In this document: positions 26,755 through 34,384 of the stretch, piece after piece
How positions within the stretch are numbered: position 1 is the first letter of the stretch
How the letters are laid out: every line of letters begins with the position of its first letter
From: DAIDKA01 sp036521075
GTDB taxonomy: Bacteria > Pseudomonadota > Gammaproteobacteria > Steroidobacterales > Steroidobacteraceae
Direction of reading: 5' to 3'
Assembly: GCA_036521075.1 (NCBI GenBank)
Contig: DATDIL010000035.1
Coordinates: forward strand, 1-64,000
DNA: 64,000 bases
Notes under the pieces: generated by a model
The model's database searches: none
What the model was told of the DNA's origin: nothing
Seen by the model: only the letters and a program-made list of their open reading frames with translations
Translations under genes and position numbers: made by a program

Positions 26755-26874
26755 GAGTGTCCCAAGCACTCCCCGCTTCCCTCCCTGGGCGGGTAACCCG
26801 GTTCACGAGACCTGTTCCGGGTTAGTCTAACCCCGGTGATCTCTTTCTTGAGTTCACCGGGGTCCTTTATTCTT
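26755..26874 (+). ncRNA. Candidate small RNA between polA and engB (ErsA / Spot 42 / sX13 position)
   Basis: About 120 nt without a reading frame. From the predicted start it has an unpaired C-rich leader (CTCCCCGCTTCCCTCCC, 26769-26785), complementary to Shine-Dalgarno sequences. A hairpin with 8-bp stem TAACCCGG/CCGGGTTA (26794-26824) follows, then an intrinsic terminator. Small RNA genes occupy this exact gap in enterics (spf), Pseudomonas (ersA) and Xanthomonas (sX13). Homology in sequence could not be tested here; the layout and position are the evidence. Confidence 0.65.
26831..26874 (+). terminator. Intrinsic terminator of the small RNA
   Basis: A 9-bp stem CCCCGGTGA (26831-26839) / TCACCGGGG (26854-26862) with a 14-base loop is followed by TCCTTTATTCTT. 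The tail overlaps the last codon of engB on the opposite strand. It would end both polA read-through and the small RNA. Confidence 0.8.
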
Positions 26875-27469
26875 ATCCGGATCCACTGTCCGTTTCAATC
26901 CAGCTTTGCAGCCGGTCCTGCGCAGCCTCGACTCCGACACGGCGCAACGCCGAGAACAGCTGCACCGTGGCCCGACCCTTAAGGTCCGCCACTGCTGCCG
27001 CCTGCGCCTGGGTACTTTGCGCCCGCGTCAGCTTGTCGGCCTTGGCCAGCAGCACGTGGATCCGGCGGCGCGACGGATCGGCCCATTCGATGAGTTCCAG
27101 ATCACTGTCCGAAATCCCGCGCCGGCTGTCCACCACCAGGAACAGGCCCTTCAGGCTTTCGCGGGGGCGCAGGGCATCGATCAGCGGTTTCCAGCCGGCG
27201 CGTTCCTCGCGCGGGCCCTCCGCGAATCCGTAACCGGGAAGATCCACGATCCGCCGGTCGCCTCCCAGGGAGAAAAAGTTCAGCAGTCGCGTGCGGCCCG
27301 GCGTCTTGCTGGTACGCGCCAGGCCATGGCGTGCCGTGATGACATTGATCGCCGAGGACTTGCCCGCGTTCGACCGACCCGCAAACGCAATCTCCACACC
27401 GTGGTCAGCCGGAAACTGGGCGCCGGCCGCGGCGCTGAGCATGAAACTCACTTCTGGAAACCGGCTCAC
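26873..27469 (-). CDS. engB: Ribosome biogenesis GTPase EngB (YsxC/YihA)
   Basis: TRAFAC GTPase needed for large-subunit assembly. I use the GTG at 27469 (198 residues), because family members start about 20-30 residues before the P-loop; the frame stays open to an ATG at 27538 which would add an atypical extension. G1 is AFAGRSNAGKSS, then TSKTPGRTRLLNFF (G2), DLPGYGFA (G3) and LLAKADKLTR (G4, TKAD-like). The gene is divergent from cytochrome c4 and converges on polA and the small RNA. Confidence 0.92.
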   Translation of the reverse strand: MSRFPEVSFMLSAAAGAQFPADHGVEIAFAGRSNAGKSSAINVITARHGLARTSKTPGRTRLLNFFSLGGDRRIVDLPGYGFAEGPREERAGWKPLIDALRPRESLKGLFLVVDSRRGISDSDLELIEWADPSRRRIHVLLAKADKLTRAQSTQAQAAAVADLKGRATVQLFSALRRVGVEAAQDRLQSWIETDSGSG

Positions 27470-27540
27470 CGGCGTGGGACCCCTTAGTACTTGGAATTCG
27501 TAGTGTACAATTTGCGATCTCTCACGCCCGCGGAGCACGG

Positions 27541-28239
27541 ATGAGCATGTCGGCGTTCATGAAAGCAGGTTGGACCATGGTGGTGGCCTCAACCATGGTC
27601 ATTGTTTCCGGAGCCGCGATACAAACCGCGACGGCTGCTGATGTCCTCGGACAGGGTACGCCCTTTGCCGACGGCACAGTGGAGGCGGGAACGCTCAAAG
27701 CGACAACCTGTTCGGCCTGCCATGGACCCAATGGCAACAGCACTACCGCGCAGTGGCCCAAGATCGCCGGTCAGAACGCGGTCTACATCGCCGAGCAGCT
27801 GCAGCTGTTCAAGGCCGGCGTTCGCGTCAATCCCCAGATGCTCTCCATTATCAAGACGCTCAGTGACAAGGACATCGACAGCGTGGCGGTGTACTTCCAG
27901 GCGCAGACGCCCGTGGGCGGTGAGGCGGATCCCAAAATGGTCGGTGCCGGCGAGAACCTGTATCGGTACGGGGATCCAGCGCGGCAGATTCCCGCCTGCA
28001 CCGCCTGCCACGGCCCGGTCGGCCGCGGCAATACCCTGGCCGATTACCCCGCGCTGCGCGCGCAGTTCGCAGATTACGTGGCCAAACAGCTCAACGATTT
28101 CGCCAGCGGCGCCCGCTACAGCGGTGCCAAGCCCGGCGCGCCGACCAGCCGCAATGGCGACATCATGGCCACCATCGCCAAGCGCCTGAACAGCGACGAC
28201 ATCAAGGCGCTCGCGGACTATATCCAGGGCATGCGCTAG
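27541..28239 (+). CDS. Cytochrome c4, dihaem
   Basis: 232-residue periplasmic dihaem cytochrome that donates electrons to terminal oxidases. The signal peptide ends TATAAD. Two similar halves each carry a CxxCH: TTCSACHGPNGNS near residue 58 and PACTACHGPVGRG near residue 155, with the distal Met ligands expected in NPQMLSI and GDIMATIA. The polA-engB-cyt c4-dsbA order is also seen in Pseudomonas. dsbA starts 24 bp downstream. Confidence 0.93.
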   Translation: MSMSAFMKAGWTMVVASTMVIVSGAAIQTATAADVLGQGTPFADGTVEAGTLKATTCSACHGPNGNSTTAQWPKIAGQNAVYIAEQLQLFKAGVRVNPQMLSIIKTLSDKDIDSVAVYFQAQTPVGGEADPKMVGAGENLYRYGDPARQIPACTACHGPVGRGNTLADYPALRAQFADYVAKQLNDFASGARYSGAKPGAPTSRNGDIMATIAKRLNSDDIKALADYIQGMR

Positions 28240-28263
28240 ACCCAAGCCGACGGAGCCTATCGA

Positions 28264-29172
28264 ATGAAACGATCCATCGTCCTGCTGCTCGCCCTGATCA
28301 GCGTGAGCTTCAGCGCCTGTGGCCGTGAATCAGCCGCTCCGGCCGCCACTCAAGGCGCCACGGCCAGCGCCCCGGACTCCGCACCGCCGGGCCAGGTGGC
28401 CGACGCCGACGGCGCGTCGGCCCCCATTGCGACGGCCACGACCACCGCTCTTACCAATCCGCCGGTCAGCTCCGCCGCCATCGCGGCGGCGGCCAGCGGC
28501 CCGGAGGCGCCGGCTGACAGTGATGACGCCCCGGTCGGCAGTACCTCGCTCGAGAAGATCGCCGATCTGCCCGCGCAGCACCAGCTGCCGGACGGCAAGT
28601 GGAAGCCGGGTGTCAATTACGACCCGGTGGTCCCCTCGCAGCCTACTTCCGTTCCGGCCGGCAAAGTCGAAGTGCTGGAAGTATTCTGGTTCGCCTGCCC
28701 GCATTGCTATGCGTTGGAGCCATTCCTGAAGGCCTGGCGCAAGACCAAGCCCGATTACGTGGAATTCGTGCGGGTCCCGGTGATGTGGGGACCCGTACAC
28801 CGGGCCCACGCGCAGCTGTATTACACACTCAAGCAGCTCGGCCGCGACGATCTGGACGACAAGGTCTTCGAGACCCTGCATGACGGGCAGAATCCACTCG
28901 CCGGCAATACCCCGGATGAGACCTTCCAGCACCAGCTGCAGTTCGCCAAGGAAAACGGCATCGACGCGGAGGCGTTTCGCAAGGCCTACAACTCCTTCGC
29001 CGTGAACGCCGACCTGCAGCGCGCGGATGAAATCACCCAGCGTTACCACGTCGAAGGCGTACCGCTGATCGTCATCAACGGCAAGTACATCACCGATGTG
29101 GGCAAGGCCGGCAGCCACGAGAACCTGATCGCCGAGATCAGCGACCTGGCCGCGAGCGAGCACAAGCACTAG
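28264..29172 (+). CDS. dsbA: Thiol:disulfide interchange protein DsbA, predicted lipoprotein
   Basis: Periplasmic dithiol oxidase. The active site FACPHCYALEP (CPHC) is near residue 145, and the cis-Pro loop EGVPLIVINGKYITDVG is near the C-terminus. Unusually, the signal peptide ends in a lipobox (FSAC, Cys19), and about 95 residues of Ala/Pro/Thr-rich linker separate it from the thioredoxin fold, giving 302 residues instead of about 210. This predicts a membrane-tethered DsbA. It follows cytochrome c4 in the same direction. Confidence 0.9.
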   Translation: MKRSIVLLLALISVSFSACGRESAAPAATQGATASAPDSAPPGQVADADGASAPIATATTTALTNPPVSSAAIAAAASGPEAPADSDDAPVGSTSLEKIADLPAQHQLPDGKWKPGVNYDPVVPSQPTSVPAGKVEVLEVFWFACPHCYALEPFLKAWRKTKPDYVEFVRVPVMWGPVHRAHAQLYYTLKQLGRDDLDDKVFETLHDGQNPLAGNTPDETFQHQLQFAKENGIDAEAFRKAYNSFAVNADLQRADEITQRYHVEGVPLIVINGKYITDVGKAGSHENLIAEISDLAASEHKH

Positions 29173-29192
29173 AGTATCGGTTCCGGTCACGT

Positions 29193-29269
29193 GCGCCCGT
29201 AGCTCAGCTGGATAGAGTGGCAGCCTCCGAAGCTGCAGGTCGTGGGTTCGAATCCCGCCGGGCGCGCCA
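29193..29269 (+). tRNA. tRNA-Arg (anticodon CCG)
   Basis: 77-nt cloverleaf: acceptor GCGCCCG (29193-29199) pairs with CGGGCGC (29259-29265); D stem GCTC/GAGT; anticodon stem GCAGC/GCTGC around loop CTCCGAA with anticodon CCG at 29227-29229; T arm GTGGG-TTCGAAT-CCCGC; discriminator G and encoded CCA. It reads CGG codons, frequent in this GC-rich genome. It lies 20 bp after dsbA. Confidence 0.96.
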
Positions 29270-29315
29270 ATGATATGTTCGGCTGACACCACTCGACCTG
29301 ATGGAACCCGAAGCC

Positions 29316-30188
29316 ATGAGCGATACTCCCGCCTACCTCCCACCCAAGGTCTGGACCTGGAACAAACCGAACGGCGGCCAGTTCGCCAGCATCAACCGGC
29401 CCGTCGCAGGTCCTACCCATGAAAAGGATCTGCCGGTGGGCCGCCACCCGCTGCAACTGTATTCACTGGCCACGCCGAACGGCGTGAAGGTCACGGTAAT
29501 GCTGGAGGAGCTGCTGGCGGCGGGCCATTCCGGTGCCGAGTACGACGCGTGGCTCATCAACATCCGCGAAGGGGAGCAGTTCGGTTCGGGTTTCGTCGCG
29601 GTGAATCCCAACTCGAAGATTCCGGCCCTCATGGACCGCAGTGGTCCCACCCCCATTCGTGTGTTCGAGTCCGGCGCCATCCTGCTGCACCTGGCCGAGA
29701 AATTCGGCGCCTTCGTTCCCACCGAGCCGGTGGCGCGCGCGCAGTGCCTGTCGTGGCTGATGTGGCAGATGGGCGCGGCCCCCTACCTTGGCGGTGGCTT
29801 CGGGCACTTCTATGCGTATGCGCCGTCCAAAATCGAATACGCAATAGATCGCTTCGCCATGGAGGTGAAGCGGCAGCTGGACGTGCTCGATCGGCATCTG
29901 GCACACAGCGAGTATCTGGCGGGGACCCAATACTCGATCGCCGACATGGCGGTTTGGCCCTGGTACGGGACGCTCGCCCAGGGCCTCGTCTACGAGGCCG
30001 GCGAGTTCTTGCAGGTAGCCGAGTACCGGAACGTGCAACGCTGGACCCGGCTTATCGCGGAGCGACCCGCAGTGAAGCGCGGCCGCATGGTGAACCGCGT
30101 CTTTGGCGATCCGGCGAGTCAATTGCGCGAGCGCCACGAAGGCAGCGATTTCGAGACCGGAACACAGGACAAAGTCGCTACCACATAA
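29316..30188 (+). CDS. yghU: YghU-like glutathione S-transferase / disulfide-bond oxidoreductase
   Basis: Nu-class GST. The opening KVWTWNKPNGGQFASINRP and GPTHEKDLPVGRHPLQLYSL, and the whole C-terminal half (GAAPYLGGGFGHFYAYAP, ERPAVKRGRMVNR, HEGSDFETGTQDK), closely track E. coli YghU from memory. The Thr-Pro-Asn of TPNGVKVTVMLEELL binds glutathione in the family. I use the second ATG (29316), which matches the family N-terminus; an ATG at 29301 is possible. E. coli YghU reduces disulfides with two bound glutathiones. Confidence 0.93.
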   Translation: MSDTPAYLPPKVWTWNKPNGGQFASINRPVAGPTHEKDLPVGRHPLQLYSLATPNGVKVTVMLEELLAAGHSGAEYDAWLINIREGEQFGSGFVAVNPNSKIPALMDRSGPTPIRVFESGAILLHLAEKFGAFVPTEPVARAQCLSWLMWQMGAAPYLGGGFGHFYAYAPSKIEYAIDRFAMEVKRQLDVLDRHLAHSEYLAGTQYSIADMAVWPWYGTLAQGLVYEAGEFLQVAEYRNVQRWTRLIAERPAVKRGRMVNRVFGDPASQLRERHEGSDFETGTQDKVATT

Positions 30189-30216
30189 AATGCATCTGCG
30201 CACCCCCCTCGCGCTG

Positions 30217-30246
30217 TTCCAGAGCGTGGCGGTTACTCGCTATACT
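30217..30246 (+). promoter_or_regulatory. Possible sigma-70 promoter for the cytochrome c5-like gene
   Basis: TATACT (30241-30246) is a good -10 element; the only -35 candidate at 18 bp spacing is TTCCAG (30217-30222), which is weak. It would start transcription about 35 bases before the GTG at 30288. Confidence 0.35.
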
Positions 30247-30287
30247 TCGCCGCCCCCTCTCGGGGCTGATGGTGCCGGGCGCTAATT

Positions 30288-30809
30288 GTGAGCAAGCAGG
30301 ATACGCACTTCGTCAATACATTCAGTATGGTGATCGGCCTTCTCGTAGTGGTCGCTCTTTGCCTCATTGCCCTGGCACGCGCGGTCGCCGCGCACACTCA
30401 GGAAACCGATGTGGTCGAAGAGCGCGACTTTGCGTCGAGCGTGGCAAGCCGCATCGAGCCACTCTCGCAGGAAGCCCTGGTGGGCCACGACAACACTGAC
30501 ATGGCGATCAAGCCTGATTCACCCGCCGGGGCCGGCGTGGTGCTGCCGATCCCGAAGGACGGGACCCAGGTGTATGAACAGGTCTGCTCGGCCTGCCACG
30601 GTTTAGGCATAGCGGGTGCGCCGAAAGCAGGCGATACCACCGCGTGGGGGCCGCGCCTCGCCAAGGGCAAGACCGTACTGTATGACCATGCACTCCACGG
30701 CTTTACCGGCCAGACCGGAACGATGCCGGCGAAGGGCAACCGCCTGGACATTCCGGATGCCATCATCGAGGAAGGCGTGGACCACATGATCAGCATGGCC
30801 AAACACTGA
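30288..30809 (+). CDS. Cytochrome c5-like membrane-anchored monohaem protein
   Basis: 173-residue protein starting GTG at 30288 with one N-terminal membrane helix (MVIGLLVVVALCLIALARAV) that probably stays as an anchor. The haem site is VCSACHGLGIAG (CxxCH) near residue 99, followed by the cytochrome c5 pattern GPRLAKGKTVLYDHALHG and the Met-ligand region GTMPAKGNR. It probably carries electrons between periplasmic donors and a terminal oxidase. It stands alone between the GST and the membrane protein gene. Confidence 0.85.
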   Translation: MSKQDTHFVNTFSMVIGLLVVVALCLIALARAVAAHTQETDVVEERDFASSVASRIEPLSQEALVGHDNTDMAIKPDSPAGAGVVLPIPKDGTQVYEQVCSACHGLGIAGAPKAGDTTAWGPRLAKGKTVLYDHALHGFTGQTGTMPAKGNRLDIPDAIIEEGVDHMISMAKH

Positions 30810-30826
30810 CATTTTCGGGAGCCGGC

Positions 30827-31450
30827 ATGCCCAAGGCGATGAGCGATCCCAAATCCAGCCGCCCCAACACGGTGGCCCTGGACTCCCACGCCCTCGGCAC
30901 CCTGCAGTACATCCGCGCGTCCATCGATGCCGCGGGGCTGCTGGCCGTTCCCGGCTCGGCGGGCATTGCCATGGGTGCGGTCGGCAGCCTGGCGGCCCTG
31001 CTGGTGTCCTCGAAAGCCCTGGCGATGAACTGGCTGCAGATCTGGCTGATCGCCGGCCTCGTGGCCGTCGCCTTCGGCACCGCTTTGATGGTCCACCAGG
31101 TGGTCCGGCGCGGGACGGCGCTGTACCGTGGGCCGCTGCGCAAGTTCCTGATGTGCCTGTGTCCACCGCTGCTGGTGGGCGCGGTGCTGACCTGGCAGCT
31201 ATGGCAGCATGCCGAGGCCACCCTGATTCCAGGGGTCTGGCTGCTCATGTACGGCTGCGCCGTGATGGCGGCGAGCACTCTGACGCGGCGCGCGCTGGCC
31301 GTGATGGGTGCCCTGCTTGCCGTTCTGGGGATAATCGCCCTGCAGATGCCCGTGAACTATCAAAATGCCATGCTGGGAATCGGGTTTGGCGGCCTACACC
31401 TGCTGTTTGGTATCCTGATCGGCGGCAAGACCCGGGAGAGTTTGCAATGA
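30827..31450 (+). CDS. Multi-pass membrane protein of unknown function
   Basis: 207 residues with about six hydrophobic segments (for example WLQIWLIAGLVAVAFGTALM and FGGLHLLFGILIGG at the C-terminus). The soluble N-terminus (about 35 residues) has LDSHALGTLQYIRASIDAAG. The stop overlaps the start of the winged-helix regulator (ATGA), so the two are likely translated together, a pattern seen for HTH_34-type regulators with their membrane partners. The function is not recognised. Confidence 0.75.
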   Translation: MPKAMSDPKSSRPNTVALDSHALGTLQYIRASIDAAGLLAVPGSAGIAMGAVGSLAALLVSSKALAMNWLQIWLIAGLVAVAFGTALMVHQVVRRGTALYRGPLRKFLMCLCPPLLVGAVLTWQLWQHAEATLIPGVWLLMYGCAVMAASTLTRRALAVMGALLAVLGIIALQMPVNYQNAMLGIGFGGLHLLFGILIGGKTRESLQ

Positions 31451-31824
31451 ATACCAGGACCAACGCCAGGCGCCACACGGCCGAAGGCGGCGCGGCACCC
31501 GCGACGCTGGTGGCGCGCGCCAGCACCGAAGATGATCGGTTCGACCGGCTCATCTACGGCCGCGTGCGGCTCGGCATCATGAGCGCGCTGGCCGTGAACG
31601 ATCAGCTCACGTTCAATGACCTCAAGGCGCTGTTCGACGTAACCGACGGCAACCTGGGGGCCCACGCCCGCAAGCTCGAGGATGCCGGCTATATCTCCTG
31701 CCGCAAGTCCTTCGAGGACCGTCGACCGCGCACGCAGTACCGCCTGAGTGCTACCGGTCGCAAGGCCCTGGAGCGCTACCTGCAGCACATCGAAGCCGTG
31801 ATCCGGGCGACCCGCCGTGCATAG
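31447..31824 (+). CDS. Winged-helix transcriptional regulator (HTH_34/MarR-like)
   Basis: 125-residue DNA-binding protein. The winged helix spans about 35-110: RVRLGIMSALAVNDQLTFND, then the recognition region DVTDGNLGAHARKLEDAGYI and the wing KSFEDRRPRTQYRLSATGR. It has an N-terminal basic tail. It overlaps the membrane protein gene by 4 bases and lies 60 bp upstream of the UPP synthase, in whose leader there is a palindrome it might bind (inference). Confidence 0.82.
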   Translation: MNTRTNARRHTAEGGAAPATLVARASTEDDRFDRLIYGRVRLGIMSALAVNDQLTFNDLKALFDVTDGNLGAHARKLEDAGYISCRKSFEDRRPRTQYRLSATGRKALERYLQHIEAVIRATRRA

Positions 31825-31865
31825 TCCACAGTTTGGCCTTTTTTTGTCCACCTGCTTTGTAATGT

Positions 31866-31875
31866 AGAGTACTCT
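31866..31875. promoter_or_regulatory. Short palindrome before the second UPP synthase
   Basis: AGAGTACTCT is a perfect 10-bp palindrome, 9 bases before the ATG at 31885. It is a possible operator for the adjacent winged-helix regulator; its shortness makes chance occurrence likely. Confidence 0.3.
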
Positions 31876-31884
31876 TTGCCGTCT

Positions 31885-32598
31885 ATGCATGTGGCAATCA
31901 TCATGGACGGCAACGGGCGCTGGGCCGGGCGCCGCGCATTGCCGCGCACCGCCGGCCACATCGAAGGCGCGCGCACCGTACGCCGGATCGTGGAGGCGGC
32001 CGCGGCCGCCGGCACCGGCACACTGACGCTGTATGCCTTTTCCTCGGACAACTGGGGCCGCCCTGCCCGCGAGGTGGCGGCGCTGCTCAAGCTGTTCCAG
32101 CGCTACCTGCTGACTGAAACCGAGCGCTGCATCGAGCAGCAGGTGCGGCTGAACATCATTGGACGACGCGATCGGCTTGGGCCGGCGCTGCTGCGCGCCG
32201 TCGAACACGGCGAACGCCAGACCGCGCACGGCAGCGGCATGCACCTGCGCATGGCCGTGGACTATTCCGCGCGTTACAGCATTCTGCAGGCGGCCTCCCA
32301 TGCGGCTGGCACGGAGCCCGCCAGCGCCGATGAGTTCGCGCAGTTCCGCTCGCACCTGAACGCGGTGAACCATTCGGCGCCCGCGCCCGATGTGGATCTT
32401 TTGATCCGCACCGGCGGCGATCAGCGCCTCAGTGACTTTCTGCTGTGGGAATGTGCGTACGCCGAACTGTATTTTACGGAATGTCTGTGGCCGGATTTCG
32501 CAGCCGCTGACTACGACAGGGCGCTTGCGGACTTCGGCCGGCGGCAGCGACGCTTCGGCAAGGTGGCCGAGCCCCTTACGGCCCAGGCTCAGACCTAG
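31885..32598 (+). CDS. Isoprenyl (undecaprenyl) diphosphate synthase homologue
   Basis: 237-residue cis-prenyltransferase starting at the ATG at 31885 (a TTG at 31876 is in frame). It condenses isopentenyl diphosphate onto an allylic primer to make long polyprenyl diphosphates. Family blocks are IIMDGNGRWAGRRALPRTAGH (the Asp and GNGRWA loop), TLYAFSSDNWGRP, LLIRTGGDQRLSDFLLWECAYAEL and FTECLWPDF. The housekeeping uppS normally sits with cdsA/dxr/rseP; this copy does not, so it is probably a second enzyme. It overlaps the convergent GT-C-like gene by 23 bp. Confidence 0.9.
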   Translation: MHVAIIMDGNGRWAGRRALPRTAGHIEGARTVRRIVEAAAAAGTGTLTLYAFSSDNWGRPAREVAALLKLFQRYLLTETERCIEQQVRLNIIGRRDRLGPALLRAVEHGERQTAHGSGMHLRMAVDYSARYSILQAASHAAGTEPASADEFAQFRSHLNAVNHSAPAPDVDLLIRTGGDQRLSDFLLWECAYAELYFTECLWPDFAAADYDRALADFGRRQRRFGKVAEPLTAQAQT

Positions 32599-34345
32599 AG
32601 AGTCGCGGCGCGGCCGACCATACCGTGCCGAACCGATCGCCGTAGACCTGGTGCCAGGTCGGATAGTTCTGGGCCATCATTTTCTTATCCTCAACCGGGC
32701 CATGGGTGATCATGCGGATCACATTGCCGCGCAGCCAAGGATCGTTTTGCACCAGGTCCGCGCCGTAGAACGATTTTGCCTCGTCGACGATGACGACCCG
32801 CCGCTCGGTGCCGCGGTAATGCGGCAACTGGTTCAAATCATCGGCCATGAATCTTTGCATCTGCCAGGCGCGAAACCCGACGCCGAAAACAAGCGTCAGC
32901 AGAATGCAGGCCGTGACATAGGACTTCGTGGCCTGATCGTCAAAGATGCCGGCGGACTCGCCGGTGGCATCGGCCGGCCGGTCCCGAAATCCTGCGGGGC
33001 CGTAGAGCGCCGCGGTCGCCAGCAGCGGCAGCGTCATCCAGGCTGAATGGAAATAACGATAGCCCCAGCCGTGGGCCTGATCCTGCGGAAAGAAGCAATA
33101 TCCGATGAAAGTTGTCAGTGCCGAGGCTGCGAACAGCCTGCAGGTGATGTTGCCGCGTCTGCGCACTGCACCGATGCAGGCGAGGAGCAATAGTCCTGGC
33201 ACCGCCCACGCCCAGATCTTGGCCACGGCAATCAACCGGAAGAGGATCACCATGCGGTCCGGCCGGTGGAACAGTCCCAACATCGCCTTGAGGCGACCCG
33301 CCAGATCGGCGTTTGCGCTTAAGAGCCGCTGTCCCTCGTTGCGAAGGTGATTGGAGAATTCAAACCAACCGATGCCCAGCAGGCCGCACAGGGGCAGGTA
33401 GCCCGCGCACAGTAGGACGAGGAGGCGGATGCCGCCCGGGCGTATCGCGATCCAGATGAGCCAGGGTGCCGCGAACAGCATGTGGGGCACTGGGTTGTGC
33501 AGTGTGAGTGCGATCGAACCGACGATTCCCGCCACAAAGGCCCTGGATGGTGTCGGCCGTATCAGCAGCAGCGCGTACAGGCAGTTGGCGAGCAGGTGTG
33601 AGGGCATCGAATAGTAGGAGATGCCGAAGCCGAAAATCGCCGGCGAGGCCACGGTCAGCAGCAGCGCCAACCCCGCAGCTTCGGTGTCTTCGAATATCCG
33701 CAGCGCGAGGCGATGGATGACGAGGAGCGTCAGCGTCGCTATGACGGGGTTGCACGCCCAGGAGATTCCGGCCAGTGTGAACGGTGCCATGATCAAGGCA
33801 TGTGCCGGCCAGTAGGCGGAGGCCACCTGGCCGGTGGCATGGGAGACGGTCAGAAAGTAATTCTGGAAGCGTGGCGGGATCACCCAGTCCATCAGGGGCA
33901 GCGGGAACTGGCCCGTGAGGTGTCCGGCGGCAAAGATCCGGCTCTGGAAGTACGCGGCGTACTCGTCCATCGACAGCGGATGCGTGTGATAGACGGCCAC
34001 GGCGCCCACACACAGCACGCTCAGGCTGATGGCGGCAATGATCAGGGGATGTTCACCGGCCCAGCGCACGATCCCGCGGGCGGGTGATTGCGTGGGGGAA
34101 ACGGCGGCCAGCACCAGGATCAGGAACATGCAGACGGTGCCGCCGTAATCACCGGACGTGAACAGAAAGAAGAATATGGGGGTCATCTGGGGCGGTGGCC
34201 CCCCGTTCAGGCGCAGCAGATGTATCGTCAGGAGGATCGCGAGGGCCACGATCGTGCCCACCGCGAACAACAGGCGCGGGCCGGCGCAGCGCACCACGGG
34301 CGAGTCAGTCAACACGGATCTGAGTCTCCTGTTTTCGGACAGCAT
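32576..34345 (-). CDS. GT-C-like multi-pass membrane protein (putative glycosyltransferase)
   Basis: 589 residues with about 11-13 hydrophobic helices and a C-terminal soluble tail of about 90 residues. After the second helix the loop HPLSMDEYAAYFQSRIFAAGH (about residues 121-141) holds an Asp-Glu pair where GT-C enzymes (PMT/ArnT/GT39 type) keep their catalytic acid. The rest is too diverged for me to name a family. GT-C enzymes use polyprenyl-phosphate sugars, which fits the neighbouring cis-prenyltransferase. The specific donor and acceptor are unknown. The call is structural inference. Confidence 0.6.
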   Translation of the reverse strand: MLSENRRLRSVLTDSPVVRCAGPRLLFAVGTIVALAILLTIHLLRLNGGPPPQMTPIFFFLFTSGDYGGTVCMFLILVLAAVSPTQSPARGIVRWAGEHPLIIAAISLSVLCVGAVAVYHTHPLSMDEYAAYFQSRIFAAGHLTGQFPLPLMDWVIPPRFQNYFLTVSHATGQVASAYWPAHALIMAPFTLAGISWACNPVIATLTLLVIHRLALRIFEDTEAAGLALLLTVASPAIFGFGISYYSMPSHLLANCLYALLLIRPTPSRAFVAGIVGSIALTLHNPVPHMLFAAPWLIWIAIRPGGIRLLVLLCAGYLPLCGLLGIGWFEFSNHLRNEGQRLLSANADLAGRLKAMLGLFHRPDRMVILFRLIAVAKIWAWAVPGLLLLACIGAVRRRGNITCRLFAASALTTFIGYCFFPQDQAHGWGYRYFHSAWMTLPLLATAALYGPAGFRDRPADATGESAGIFDDQATKSYVTACILLTLVFGVGFRAWQMQRFMADDLNQLPHYRGTERRVVIVDEAKSFYGADLVQNDPWLRGNVIRMITHGPVEDKKMMAQNYPTWHQVYGDRFGTVWSAAPRLSRSEPGP

Positions 34346-34384
34346 TGCATTTGTGTATCACATAGCCAAGGACCACCACCACGC

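Noticed and set aside
27491..27511. TTGGAA and TACAAT before cytochrome c4
   Set aside because: Spacing is 9 bp, too short for a promoter; the -10 may be real but its -35 is not visible.
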